From contig NZ_BAYX01000008.1 in the NCBI RefSeq assembly GCF_000696095.1, forward strand, positions 186,001 through 250,000: 64,000 bases of DNA. The letters are read 5' to 3'. A program made the translations under genes and the position numbers. The DNA is from Rhizobium rhizogenes NBRC 13257. GTDB lineage: Bacteria; Pseudomonadota; Alphaproteobacteria; Rhizobiales; Rhizobiaceae. The notes beneath the pieces are model-generated. The model worked only from the letters and a program-made list of their open reading frames with translations. It did not search any database and was not told where the DNA came from. Below, piece after piece: positions 52,150 through 61,265 of this stretch; position 1 is the stretch's first letter, and each line of letters starts with the position of its first letter.

Positions 52150-53022
52150 TCAGCCGCGCCAGCGCCCCGAAGCCCATAGTTCGGCGAGCGACATGCGGTA
52201 TTCCGGATAGCGGAAAAGGAAGCCGAGGGAGCGCAGTTTTGCGTTCGAAACGCGCTTGTTCTCGCCATAGAACGAACGCGCCATCGGCGTCAGTTCCGCC
52301 GTCTCGAAAGGCTGTTCCGGCGGTGGCTCGACACCCATCAGGCGGGCCGCTTCGACAATGATATCCTGCGGCGCGGTCGGTTCGTCGTCCGTGACATTAT
52401 AGATGCCGCCGAGACGGCGGTCGGAGAGGAACTTGGCGCAGGCGCCGATGTCTTCGACACGGATGCGGTTGAACACCTGGTTTGCCTTGATCAGCCGTCG
52501 CGCCGTACCCTTTTCCAGATTGCTGAAGGCATTGCGGCCGGGACCATAGATGCCGGCAAGCCTGAGCACGGCGACCGGAATGCCAAGCCGGGCGCCGACG
52601 CGCAGCCATCCATCCTCCGCTTCGACGCGCTCGACGGAGCGGCTGGAAACCGGATGCAGCGACGTCTCCTCGTTGATCCACGCGCCCTTGTGATCGCCAT
52701 AGACGCCGACGGTAGAAAGGTATCCGATCCATTCGAGCTTCGGCATCAGCGTGGCGACATCGAGATGCGCCAGCCTGAGCAGCGGATCGCCCGCCGTACC
52801 CGGAGCGATCGACTGGATGAGATGCGTTGCGGATTTCATCGCCTCGGCGAGCGCCGGATCGAGCGTCTCGCCGTCGAAGACGAAGGCTTCCACGCCTTGT
52901 CTGGCGAGAAGATCGGTCTTGTCGGCCGAGCGGGTCGTGCCGGTGATGCGGACACCGGAGCCGGCGAAGGCCTTGGCGATGGCGGTTCCCGAATAGCCGC
53001 AACCGAAAATCATCACATGCAT
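52150..53022 (-). CDS. NAD-dependent epimerase-like protein (YeeZ-type)
   Basis: 290 residues. HVMIFGCGYSGTAIAKAFAGSGVRITGTTRS is the NAD(P) site, and GYLSTVGVYGDHKGAWINEE the SDR active-site region, with AGIYGPGRNAFSNL matching YeeZ. Function unknown. Start overlaps the queG stop (TGATG, ATG 53022; ATG 53025 is an alternative), so it is coupled with queG. Confidence 0.9.
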   Translation of the reverse strand: MHVMIFGCGYSGTAIAKAFAGSGVRITGTTRSADKTDLLARQGVEAFVFDGETLDPALAEAMKSATHLIQSIAPGTAGDPLLRLAHLDVATLMPKLEWIGYLSTVGVYGDHKGAWINEETSLHPVSSRSVERVEAEDGWLRVGARLGIPVAVLRLAGIYGPGRNAFSNLEKGTARRLIKANQVFNRIRVEDIGACAKFLSDRRLGGIYNVTDDEPTAPQDIIVEAARLMGVEPPPEQPFETAELTPMARSFYGENKRVSNAKLRSLGFLFRYPEYRMSLAELWASGRWRG

Positions 53023-54179
53023 CATGCCACTCCCGCCAGTTTCCATTCGACGCGGACATCCGCGTCCGGCTCGTCGGTTCTTTCTGCCGCAAAAGCGAGG
53101 AATTCGCCAGCCGTCATCAGCCGCGACAGCGCCCAGACGGCCATGCCGCGCACTACGGGCGAGGGATCGGCGGAGAGACGACGGCAGGCCCCAATCAAGG
53201 TGCGATCATCGGAATTGCCGGCGGCGATCAGCACGTTGCGGACGAAGCGGTCGCGGCCGATGCGCTTGACCGGCGAGCCGCTGAAGAAGGCACGGAAGGC
53301 GGCATCGTCGAGCTCAAGCAGAAAGGCGATCGACGGTTCCTTGAGATCTTCGCGGGCGATCAGCTTCATCTCCGACGCCGAGCTGGCGAACTTGTTCCAG
53401 GGACAGGCTGCGAGACAGTCGTCGCAGCCATAGATGCGATTGCCGATCAGCGGCCGGAGCAGCGGATCGATCGGACCTTTATGTTCTATGGTGAGATAGG
53501 AAATGCAGCGGCGCGCGTCGAGCTGGTAGGGCGCCGGGAAGGCGGCCGTCGGACAGGCGTCGAGGCAGGCGCGGCAGGAACCGCAATGGTCGATCTCGGC
53601 CTGGTCCGGCTCCAGATCGGCGGTGGTGAACATCGAGCCCAGAAACAGCCAGGAGCCATGCGTGCGGCTGACGAGGTTGGTGTGCTTGCCCTGCCAGCCG
53701 AGCCCGGCAGCAGCGGCCAGCGGTTTTTCCATGACAGGTGCTGTATCGACGAAAACCTTGACGTCTTGCTGCGAGCGCGCCGCAAAGCGGGTGGCAATCT
53801 CCTTCAGCCGGCCTTTGATGACGTCATGATAGTCGCGATTACGGGCATAGACGGAGATGGCCGCCTTGTCGGGCTTCTCCAGGATAGTGCGCGGGTCTTC
53901 GTCGGGGCCGTAATTCAGGCCGAAGACGGCGATGGAGCGCACATCGCTCCAGAGCATGCGCGGATCGCCGCGGCGTTCGCGGGTCTCTTCCATCCACGCC
54001 ATGGTGCCGTGATAGCCTTGCTCGAGGAACTGGTCGAGCCTGACGCTGGCTTCGGGGATGGCATCCGGCCGGGTGATGCGACAGAGATCGAAGCCCTGCG
54101 CCCGTGCTTCGGCGCACAGAAAGGCGGTCAGGCTGCGCCGCCGCCTGCTTTCTTTTTCCGCTGCACGGTCTTCGGGCAT
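53022..54179 (-). CDS. queG: Epoxyqueuosine reductase
   Basis: 385 residues. Two [4Fe-4S] motifs CGSCRACLDACPTAAFPAP and CDDCLAACPWNKFA sit after the cobalamin-binding domain; the C-terminus is HEAT-like. It makes queuosine from epoxyqueuosine in tRNA. It is 12 bases after the GST gene and overlaps the epimerase gene. Confidence 0.96.
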   Translation of the reverse strand: MPEDRAAEKESRRRRSLTAFLCAEARAQGFDLCRITRPDAIPEASVRLDQFLEQGYHGTMAWMEETRERRGDPRMLWSDVRSIAVFGLNYGPDEDPRTILEKPDKAAISVYARNRDYHDVIKGRLKEIATRFAARSQQDVKVFVDTAPVMEKPLAAAAGLGWQGKHTNLVSRTHGSWLFLGSMFTTADLEPDQAEIDHCGSCRACLDACPTAAFPAPYQLDARRCISYLTIEHKGPIDPLLRPLIGNRIYGCDDCLAACPWNKFASSASEMKLIAREDLKEPSIAFLLELDDAAFRAFFSGSPVKRIGRDRFVRNVLIAAGNSDDRTLIGACRRLSADPSPVVRGMAVWALSRLMTAGEFLAFAAERTDEPDADVRVEWKLAGVA

Positions 54180-54191
54180 GGTGAGCCCTCG

Positions 54192-54884
54192 TCAGAAATC
54201 CAGATCGGCGTAGTGCGATACCGGGGTGATGGCGCGCACCCGCTCCGCCAGGATCGGGCGGAAGGATGGGCGCGATTTCATCCGCTGATACCATTCCTTG
54301 ACGACGGGCGATTCCGCCCAGTCGATCTCGCCGAGATAGTCGAGAACGGAAATCGAGGCCGCCGCCGCAAGATCCGCATAGCTCAGCCGGTCGCCGGCGA
54401 GCCATTGCCTGGAGCCTGCGAGCCAGGAGAGATACTTCATGTGCTGGCGGATATTGCCGCGCGCCATTCGCATCAGCTTGGAATCGGGTGCGCCGCCACC
54501 CTGATCGGCTGTCATCTGCAGCTTGTAGACCCGCTCGCGCACCAGCGGCCGCGTCACGTCCTGTTCCATCTTCTGCATGAACCATTCCGTCAGCCGGCGG
54601 ATTTCCGCGCGCTGGAATGGGTCTTCGGCCAAAAGCCGACGGTCGCGCTTCAGCACGCCATGGGTCTCGTCGAGATATTCGGAAATCACGGTCGCGCCGC
54701 AGAGCGCCCGCATGCTGTCGTCAACATAGACCGGCAGGGTGCCGGCCGGGTTGAGCGCCAGGAAGTCGCGTCGCTTTTCCCACGTCTGTTCCTCGATCAG
54801 TTCCGTCTGATAGCCGTATTCGGTCAGAATCAGACGGACGAACCGTGACGGAGATGACATGGAGTGATGATACAGCGTCGGCAT
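54192..54884 (-). CDS. Glutathione S-transferase family protein
   Basis: 230 residues. Thioredoxin-fold N-terminus (HHSMSSPSRFVRLILTEYGYQTELIEEQTW, then NPAGTLPVYVDDSMRALCGATVISEYLDE) and helical C-domain (YADLAAAASISVLDYLG). Conjugates or reduces electrophiles with glutathione. First of the GST-queG-epimerase run, probably one transcript. Confidence 0.93.
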   Translation of the reverse strand: MPTLYHHSMSSPSRFVRLILTEYGYQTELIEEQTWEKRRDFLALNPAGTLPVYVDDSMRALCGATVISEYLDETHGVLKRDRRLLAEDPFQRAEIRRLTEWFMQKMEQDVTRPLVRERVYKLQMTADQGGGAPDSKLMRMARGNIRQHMKYLSWLAGSRQWLAGDRLSYADLAAAASISVLDYLGEIDWAESPVVKEWYQRMKSRPSFRPILAERVRAITPVSHYADLDF

Positions 54885-55036
54885 TGATACTCGGGCTTTT
54901 GTGATTGATGCTTAAAGGCGTTTCGGGTTCGTCATGATTGCGACCCTAGTCATGCGTCATCGGTTGAAGCTATAGGAGCTTGGCCTAGTTAACACAAGCG
55001 AATCGGGCCGCCCCGCCGTTTGACAAAGGACACAAT

Positions 55037-55837
55037 ATGGCTGAACAAATTATTATCGCGCTGGTTTTGGGCCTCGTGGAAGGCCTTACGGAGTTTATTC
55101 CCGTCTCCTCCACGGGTCATTTGATATTGATTGGACATTTTCTCGGCTTCAAATCCGCAGGCACTTTCGAAGTTCTGATCCAGCTCGGTGCGATTCTCGC
55201 CATCCTGCTCGTCTATTTCAACCGCCTCGTTCAAATCGCCAAGGCCTTGCCGGTCAGCGTCAAGGCGCGGCATTTCGTGCTGGCCGTCCTCTTCGGCTTT
55301 CTGCCGGCTGCAATCATCGGCGCGCTCGCCCATGATTTCATCAAGGGTGTGCTGTTCGAGACGCCTATCCTCATCTGTATCTCGCTGATTCTCGGCGGCA
55401 TCGTCCTGCTCGTTATCGACAGGATCGAGTTCAAGCCGAAATATACCAGCGCCTACGATTTCTCGTGGCCGATGGCGATCAAGATCGGCTTCTTCCAGTG
55501 CCTAGCGATGATCCCGGGCACCTCGCGGTCCGGCTCCACCATCGTCGGCGCCCTGCTGCTCGGTGCGGACAAGCGTTCGGCGGCCGAGTTTTCCTTCTTC
55601 CTCGCCATGCCGACCATGGTTGGCGCTTTCACGCTGGATCTCTGGAAGAGCCGCAACGACCTCAGCTTCGCCGACGGCCAGCTGATCGTCATCGGTTTCG
55701 TCGCCGCCTTCATCACCGCGCTGTTCGTGGTGCGGGCCTTGCTCGACTTTGTCTCGCGCCGTGGCTACGCACCCTTCGCGTGGTGGCGTATCGGCGTCGG
55801 CATCCTCGGCCTGATCGGGCTTTACACCGTCGGCTGA
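55037..55837 (+). CDS. uppP: Undecaprenyl-diphosphatase
   Basis: 266 residues, about eight membrane segments. EGLTEFIPVSSTGHLIL and PGTSRSGSTIVGALLLG are the two catalytic motifs. It recycles undecaprenyl phosphate for peptidoglycan synthesis and gives bacitracin resistance. Terminator at 55872-55896 follows. Confidence 0.97.
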   Translation: MAEQIIIALVLGLVEGLTEFIPVSSTGHLILIGHFLGFKSAGTFEVLIQLGAILAILLVYFNRLVQIAKALPVSVKARHFVLAVLFGFLPAAIIGALAHDFIKGVLFETPILICISLILGGIVLLVIDRIEFKPKYTSAYDFSWPMAIKIGFFQCLAMIPGTSRSGSTIVGALLLGADKRSAAEFSFFLAMPTMVGAFTLDLWKSRNDLSFADGQLIVIGFVAAFITALFVVRALLDFVSRRGYAPFAWWRIGVGILGLIGLYTVG

Positions 55838-55871
55838 GTGACGCGACACATATCAAAAGCTGAAGACAATT

Positions 55872-55896
55872 AAGGCCGGTGAAAACCGGCCTTTTT
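55872..55896 (+). terminator. Rho-independent terminator of uppP
   Basis: AAGGCCGGT (55872-55880) and ACCGGCCTT (55885-55893) pair perfectly over a GAAA tetraloop, followed by TTT. Because A's precede it, it could also stop the opposite-strand gene at 55906. Confidence 0.88.
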
Positions 55897-55905
55897 CATG
55901 CTCGA

Positions 55906-56070
55906 TCAGTTCGAGGATGAAGCGTCGATGGAGCCCGTCGTGCAGGGATCGACGCCGTAGGTCGGCGTGCATTCACCCTTGACCGAAGCGATGCTGCCAC
56001 GGGCCATGAACGAGCCCGCGAGGATCACCAGTGCCGCGCACGCAAACAAAAGCGCGATAGACTTGCCCAT
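55906..56070 (-). CDS. Small exported or membrane-anchored protein of unknown function
   Basis: 54 residues: hydrophobic start MGKSIALLFACAALVILAGSFMA, then GECTPTYGVDPCTTGSIDASSSN with two cysteines that could form a disulfide. Start at ATG 56070 (AAAGG upstream). A longer frame upstream lacks support. Role unknown. Confidence 0.65.
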   Translation of the reverse strand: MGKSIALLFACAALVILAGSFMARGSIASVKGECTPTYGVDPCTTGSIDASSSN

Positions 56071-56290
56071 CGAAAAATGCCTTTCCGCAGAAGTAGAGCG
56101 CGCCACGAATTGACTCCTTGGGTGAGCCTTTGGACGCGCGGTTGTGTTAGTCAGTGACGTGACCAATAGCAATAAATCTTCATGTTAAATTTGACGTTAA
56201 TGCTAGTATTTTCGGGGTGCGTCTTTTCGGCAACGCCAGGCTGTGAATCAAGTCGGCGAAGGGCGCCCTTTCAAGGCAAAAGTGTGACCG

Positions 56291-56327
56291 CAGAAACGAA
56301 AACGCCGCCTGGCGAAACCAGACGGCG
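56291..56327 (-). terminator. Rho-independent terminator of the NDUFA9-like gene
   Basis: On the minus strand a 10-bp stem (56303-56312 against 56318-56327, one G-U pair) with a 5-base loop is followed by TTTTCGTTTC, 27 bases after the stop codon. Confidence 0.82.
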
Positions 56328-56353
56328 CTTGAATGTCTTGAGCGGTCGAGGTG

Positions 56354-57334
56354 TCAGGCAGCCTTGCCGGAACCGGTGAACTGGCCCTGCGGACGGTAGC
56401 GCACCAGATAAGACGGCAGCACGGAGATGAGGAGCGTCGGCAGCAGGCCGATGCCCTTCAGCGTCCGTCCCTCGGCTTCGGCTTCCTTGGAGACGACATT
56501 GTCGCTCTTCAGCAGCGTGACCTGGTCGGAGGTGATCGGCGGCGTGATCAGCGGCACCAGCGAAGCGACCGAGCCGATCAGCGAGGCCAACCCGAAGGGG
56601 ATGGAGACCAGCGGCTTCTTGCGATTGATGACGGCAAGCGTGGTCTCGAGACATTCGCGGAAGGACAGCACTTCCGGGCCGCCGAGTTCATAGATCGTGC
56701 CGGCCTTCAGCTTGCCGTCGACGCCGCGCGCGACGGCCTCGGCGACATCCTCGACGTAAACCGGCTGAAACTTCGTCTTGCCGCCGCCGATCAGCGGCAG
56801 GAAGGGCGCCGAGCGCGACATGTCGGCGAACTTGTTGAAGAAACCGTCTTCCGGACCGAAGACGATCGACGGCCGCAGGATGACGGCATCCGGCTTGATC
56901 GAGAAAATGGCGGCTTCGGCACGGCCCTTGGTGCGGGCATAGGCCGAGGGCGAATTGGCGTTGGCGCCGAGAGCGGAGACATGGGTCAGCGAAGCGCCGA
57001 CGCCGCGTGCGGCTTCCGCAATGGCCTTGGCTCCGAATTCCTGCACGGCGTCGAACGTGTTGCGGCCGCTTTCAGCGAGAATCCCGACGCAATTGACGAC
57101 ATGCTGCGCGCCTTCGACGGCGCGGTCGATGGAGTTGCGGTAGCGCAGGTTTGCCTGCACGATCGAAATCTGGCCGAGATTGCCCTGCGGCTGCAGGTAA
57201 CCGGCGAGATCGGGGCGGCGTACAGCGACACGGATGCGGTAGCCGCGCTTGGCGAGCGCGCGCACGACATGCCGCCCGATGAAGCCTGATCCTCCGAACA
57301 CGGTAACGAGCGGCGGAAGGTTGGACAGGGTCAT
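56354..57334 (-). CDS. NDUFA9-like NAD(P)-binding protein (complex I assembly-type)
   Basis: 326 residues. VTVFGGSGFIGRHVVRALAKRGY is the nucleotide site; SAYARTKGRAEAAIF carries the Tyr-x3-Lys-like pair. It resembles alphaproteobacterial proteins related to the mitochondrial complex I subunit NDUFA9. Ribosome site GAGGAGCC. A terminator follows it. Confidence 0.9.
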   Translation of the reverse strand: MTLSNLPPLVTVFGGSGFIGRHVVRALAKRGYRIRVAVRRPDLAGYLQPQGNLGQISIVQANLRYRNSIDRAVEGAQHVVNCVGILAESGRNTFDAVQEFGAKAIAEAARGVGASLTHVSALGANANSPSAYARTKGRAEAAIFSIKPDAVILRPSIVFGPEDGFFNKFADMSRSAPFLPLIGGGKTKFQPVYVEDVAEAVARGVDGKLKAGTIYELGGPEVLSFRECLETTLAVINRKKPLVSIPFGLASLIGSVASLVPLITPPITSDQVTLLKSDNVVSKEAEAEGRTLKGIGLLPTLLISVLPSYLVRYRPQGQFTGSGKAA

Positions 57335-57444
57335 GGCAGGCTCCTCGAAAGGCTTAGATGGGGCTGATCTGGTTTCGTCTTAGCCGATCCGAGGGCCGAG
57401 GTGAAGTGCCATCGCGCCGCATCGTCGAGCTGCTTTTGAATGCG

Positions 57445-57732
57445 TTAAGCGCCTTCGACGACAACCATTTCCGCGTCCGCCACTTCCTGGCGGATTTTGG
57501 CGGCGATCTGGTATTCAGGCGAGTTGTAGCAATCGACGGCATGTTGCAGCGACGGGAATTCGATGACGACGTTACGGCTGCGCGCCTGGCCTTCCAGCGG
57601 CGTGAAAGCGCCGCCGCGAGCCAGGAAATTCGCGCCGTATCGCTCGAAAGCCGGCTTGGCCGCGGCAACGTAATCCTTGTAGCGCTCGGTATCGTGAACA
57701 TCCACGCGAGCGATCCAGTATCCCTTTGCCAT
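57445..57732 (-). CDS. DUF1330-family protein
   Basis: 95 residues, normal length. GYWIARVDVHDTERYKDYVAAAKPAFERYGANFLARGG and RNVVIEFPSLQHAVDCYNSPEY are the family's marks (dimeric ferredoxin-like fold). Function unknown. It is 23 bases downstream of pyrF. Confidence 0.95.
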   Translation of the reverse strand: MAKGYWIARVDVHDTERYKDYVAAAKPAFERYGANFLARGGAFTPLEGQARSRNVVIEFPSLQHAVDCYNSPEYQIAAKIRQEVADAEMVVVEGA

Positions 57733-57755
57733 GCCGGCCTCCCTTTATCACGAAA

Positions 57756-58448
57756 TTAGAGTGCGGCATCCATTTCCGCGAGGATGGCGCGGGCGGCCTC
57801 TCTCGGGTCGGCCGCCTTGACGATCGGCCGTGCCACCACGAGATGGCTCGATCCGGCCCTGATGCCCTCGGCCGGCGTCATCACGCGCTTCTGGTCGCCC
57901 TTGTCGCTGCCCGCCGGGCGGATGCCGGGGGTGACCAGCGCCATGTCGGGGCCGATGATCTTGCGCACGGCCGAAGCTTCCTCGGCCGAGCAGACAATGC
58001 CGCCCATGCCGGCAAGCAGCGCCTGTTCAGCGCGACGCAGCACCAGCGTATGCGGGTCGTATTCGTATCCGGCGGCGATCAGGTCTTCCTCATCCATCGA
58101 GGTCAGCACGGTGACGCCGAGCAGGCAAAGGTCGGAACCCTTGGCCGCGGCGACGGCCGCCTTCATCGCCTTCGGATAGGCATGCAGCGTCAGCATCGAC
58201 ATGCCCATCTTGACGATGTTCTCGACGCCGGAGGCGACGGTGTTGTCGATATCGAGCAGCTTCATGTCGAGAAAGATCTTCTTACCGTCCTTGGCAAGAT
58301 CGCGGGCAAATTCCAGCCCGCCGGCAAAGGCGAGCTGATAGCCGATCTTATAATAGAGAATATCGTCGCCGAGGGCACTGACGACCTTTTCGGCCTCCTG
58401 AAGGTTTGGAACATCCAGTCCAACGATCAAGCGGTCGCGCGCGGTCAT
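57756..58448 (-). CDS. pyrF: Orotidine 5'-phosphate decarboxylase
   Basis: 230 residues. IVGLDVPNLQEAEKVV, FLDMKLLDIDNTV (catalytic Lys/Asp) and the phosphate loop IRPAGSDKGDQKR are clear. It makes UMP in pyrimidine synthesis. Start ATG 58448 is one base after the upstream gene's stop; the in-frame start at 58511 is not family-like. Confidence 0.97.
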   Translation of the reverse strand: MTARDRLIVGLDVPNLQEAEKVVSALGDDILYYKIGYQLAFAGGLEFARDLAKDGKKIFLDMKLLDIDNTVASGVENIVKMGMSMLTLHAYPKAMKAAVAAAKGSDLCLLGVTVLTSMDEEDLIAAGYEYDPHTLVLRRAEQALLAGMGGIVCSAEEASAVRKIIGPDMALVTPGIRPAGSDKGDQKRVMTPAEGIRAGSSHLVVARPIVKAADPREAARAILAEMDAAL

Positions 58449-58449
58449 C

Positions 58450-59037
58450 TCAAGCCCATCCCTGCCAATTTTCCATAGGCGTCCAGTCGCATGAGATGAC
58501 GCGCTTCGCAAGATCGAATGCGAAAAGATTGCCGCCGCCGGCCGGTTGATCGCCCTGTCGCGCGATCGGCTTGCCCTCGAGGTGGCATTTCAGCAGCGTG
58601 CCGACGCCGCCATGGCCGACAAAGGCGATGGGCGCGCGCGGGTCATGCCGCGACAGAACGGCTTCCACCTCGGAAACGATCCGCGTCTGCGCATCGATGG
58701 CGCGCTCCCAGCCTTTGAAGCTTTCGTGCGGATGGGCAAAGAACCAGTCGGCCGCCTTCTCGAATTCCGGAGGGGCGAGAAAGCCGGTGGCGCTGCGGTC
58801 GTTCTCATGCGTGGCTTCGATGATTTCCACCGCCGCGCCGCTCGCCGTTGCTAAAGCCTCGGCTGTCTCGATCGCTTTGCGCTCGGCGCTGGAAACGATC
58901 AGGCCGAGCTTGCCGGCCCAGTCCCGGGTCGCTGCCAGTTGAGCTCGCGCCGCGCCGATCTCGGAGAGCCCCCATTCCGGCACGGGAACAGTGGGGTCGA
59001 TACGCACCTGCGGATGGGTGATGTAGAGAGCGAACAT
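58450..59037 (-). CDS. Histidine-phosphatase-like protein with altered RHG motif
   Basis: 195 residues. The N-terminal motif reads ITHPQ in place of RHG, so the first catalytic Arg is missing while the His is kept. SSAERKAIETAEAL and FVGHGGVGTLLKCHL supply the second Arg and His. It is coupled to pyrF (1-base gap). It may be a degenerate or specialised phosphatase. Confidence 0.85.
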   Translation of the reverse strand: MFALYITHPQVRIDPTVPVPEWGLSEIGAARAQLAATRDWAGKLGLIVSSAERKAIETAEALATASGAAVEIIEATHENDRSATGFLAPPEFEKAADWFFAHPHESFKGWERAIDAQTRIVSEVEAVLSRHDPRAPIAFVGHGGVGTLLKCHLEGKPIARQGDQPAGGGNLFAFDLAKRVISCDWTPMENWQGWA

Positions 59038-59126
59038 CGGCGATGGGATCCTGTTCTGCGGAAGGAGCTTCGGAGCCGAAATATGTCCTATCGAAAGGCA
59101 ATGGCAAGATGGCTTTTCGCAGCCAT

Positions 59127-59720
59127 TCAGCCGCGTCGATAGATCCAGAGCTGCGCCGGCGGGATGTTGCGGACGATGAAGTCGAAATGCTGGATGTGGT
59201 AGCGATCCGGCCGGGCGATGATCGGCGAAACCGGACCGTAGGAAATCTGCACCACGGGACGGCCGGGCGGCATGCGGTCCAGCAGGCTTTCGAGCAGGGT
59301 GACGCGCGCCTTCATCGGGAAGTTCAGCAGCGGAATGCCGGAGATGACGGAATCGAAGGTCTGGCCGCGCAGCACGCCGAGTGTCGTGTCGAGATCGAAG
59401 GCGTCGCCATTGATGAAGTTGACGCCCGCATAACGGCGGACGAGGTGATTGTAGAAGTCGGTGGAATATTCGATGGCGACAAGGTTCTGCGGCTCGACGC
59501 CGCGCGCCAGGATGGCCTTGGTGATCGCGCCGGTTCCGGGACCAAGTTCCAGCACCGGCAGGCCGGATTGCAGGTTGATGACGCTCGCCATCTTGCGGGC
59601 GGTGATCGAGGATGTCGGAACGATCGAACCGACTGTTTTCGGCCCCTGCATCATGCCTTTGAAGAAACGGATTTCCTCATCGAATTTCTTGCCCAGCCGT
59701 TCCTTGAGACGCAGCGCCAT
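59127..59720 (-). CDS. pmtA: Phospholipid N-methyltransferase (PmtA-like)
   Basis: 197 residues. GKKFDEEIRFFKGMMQGPKTVGSIVPTS is the rhizobial PmtA N-terminus; the SAM site is VLELGPGTGAITKAIL. It methylates phosphatidylethanolamine towards phosphatidylcholine. Start at ATG 59720 (GGGGGGAGAG upstream). Stands alone downstream of the dnaN terminator. Confidence 0.93.
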   Translation of the reverse strand: MALRLKERLGKKFDEEIRFFKGMMQGPKTVGSIVPTSSITARKMASVINLQSGLPVLELGPGTGAITKAILARGVEPQNLVAIEYSTDFYNHLVRRYAGVNFINGDAFDLDTTLGVLRGQTFDSVISGIPLLNFPMKARVTLLESLLDRMPPGRPVVQISYGPVSPIIARPDRYHIQHFDFIVRNIPPAQLWIYRRG

Positions 59721-59830
59721 GCTCTCCCCCCACCCGTTCTTACAGTTACGACTTACATATCGCGCATGTCTAATCTTGCAATGCTGTGACGCAATAACAA
59801 AAGAAAATGTCGCAATCAACGCGCGTTAAA

Positions 59831-59877
59831 ATAAAAGCGTCCTTCCCGTGTCCATAAGAACGCGGGAAGGACGCTTT
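59831..59877 (-). terminator. Rho-independent terminator of dnaN
   Basis: A 15-bp perfect stem (59834-59848 against 59863-59877, 14-base loop) is followed on the minus strand by a T-rich stretch (TTTTATTTTAA), just 8 bases after the dnaN stop. Confidence 0.92.
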
Positions 59878-59884
59878 GGTTTCG

Positions 59885-61003
59885 CTAGACGCGCATCGGC
59901 ATCAAAACGTAGAGGGCGTCGTCGCCGGCCGTGTCGCGGATCAGCGTCGGCGAGCCGGCATCGGCAAGCAGGAAGATCGCGGCGTCGCCGGACAGTTGCG
60001 CGGTGATGTCGAGCAGGTATTTGGCGTTGAAGCCGATTTCCATCGCATCCGTGTCATAGCCGACGGCGACTTCTTCCGTCGCACTGCCGGAGTCCGGATT
60101 ATTGACCGTCAGCAGCAGCTGACCGTCCGACAGCGCCAGCTTCACGGCGCGGCCGCGCTCAGACGAGATGGTCGAGACGCGGTCGACGGCCTGGGCAAAG
60201 CTCTGGCAATCGACCCGCATTTCCTTGTCGTTATTCGTTGGGATGACGCGCTGATAATCGGGGAAGGTGCCGTCGATCAGCTTCGAGGTCATCACGATCG
60301 AACCGATCGTCGTGCGGATCTTGGCGTCAGACACTTCGACGGTGACGATGACATCGGGGCTATCGACCAGCTTCTGCAACTCGCCGACCGTCTTGCGCGG
60401 GATGATGATGCCCGGCATGCCTTCCGAACCGGAGGGCGCGCTGACATCGGCGCGCGCGAGGCGGTGACCGTCGGTGGCGACTGCTCTCAGCTTCAGGTCG
60501 CCTTCGCTTTCGATCGTGTGGAAAAAGATGCCGTTCAGATAATAGCGCGTCTCTTCGGTGGAGATTGCGAACTGCGTCCGGTCGATCAGCATCTTCAGGT
60601 CCGCTGCCTTCAGCTTGAAGGAATGGCTGAAGCTGCCGGCGGTCAGATCCGGAAAATCAGATTCCGGCAGGCATTGCAGCGAGAATTTCGAGCGCCCCGA
60701 GGCGACGGTCATCGAGCCGCCGTCGGGATTGGTGGCAAGAAGCACTTCCGAACCGTCAGGCAGCTTGCGCACGATGTCGTAGAGAAGATGTGCCGGAACG
60801 GTGGTGGCGCCGGCCTGCTCGACATTGGCGGGAGTTGCCTCGGTGATTTCCAGATCGAGGTCGGTCGCCTTCATGTCGAGGTTGGCGCCCTCGGCCTTCA
60901 GCAACACGTTGGACAGGATCGGGATCGTATTGCGACGCTCGACCACGCGATGGACGTGGTTCAGCGACTTCAGGAGGTTCGACCGCTCAATTGTAATACG
61001 CAT
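59885..61003 (-). CDS. dnaN: DNA polymerase III beta sliding clamp
   Basis: 372 residues, the standard length. MRITIERSNLLKSLNHVHRVVERRNTIPILSNVLL is the conserved N-terminus and the C-terminal DALYVLMPMRV ends as in all clamps. Three domains form the ring around DNA. Start at ATG 61003; a longer frame to 61204 is unrelated. It stands away from dnaA here. A TCATTT-CAGT-AAATGA repeat at 61159-61174 lies in the upstream gap. Confidence 0.98.
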   Translation of the reverse strand: MRITIERSNLLKSLNHVHRVVERRNTIPILSNVLLKAEGANLDMKATDLDLEITEATPANVEQAGATTVPAHLLYDIVRKLPDGSEVLLATNPDGGSMTVASGRSKFSLQCLPESDFPDLTAGSFSHSFKLKAADLKMLIDRTQFAISTEETRYYLNGIFFHTIESEGDLKLRAVATDGHRLARADVSAPSGSEGMPGIIIPRKTVGELQKLVDSPDVIVTVEVSDAKIRTTIGSIVMTSKLIDGTFPDYQRVIPTNNDKEMRVDCQSFAQAVDRVSTISSERGRAVKLALSDGQLLLTVNNPDSGSATEEVAVGYDTDAMEIGFNAKYLLDITAQLSGDAAIFLLADAGSPTLIRDTAGDDALYVLMPMRV

Positions 61004-61265
61004 GGATGCTACCGCTTTCGACCGTGACTGCCCGGGCGGTCCGACGCGCCCGAAGGATATGGTTCCGAGCGGCCCCGAAGGGAGCGCCCCGAAGATTGGA
61101 CGGGCAAAATGACAGAACTCAGCATGCGAATGCAAGAGGCATCGGGATATGCTGCATGTCATTTCAGTAAATGATGGGCAAAGCTCACAGGATTTGCTGT
61201 GCACTTGCCGTCAGACGACGCCTCGCCCATAAAGGCGATGAATCCAAGGTGAATTCAGGACAGGC

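Noticed and set aside
56182..56379. Plus-strand 65-codon frame in the gap before the NDUFA9-like gene
   Set aside because: It runs through the minus-strand terminator hairpin, with no ribosome site or family likeness.
59876..61027. Plus-strand frame of 383 codons over dnaN
   Set aside because: Antisense of the sliding clamp; composition is typical of a shadow frame (rich in Arg, Gly, Asp, Gln).
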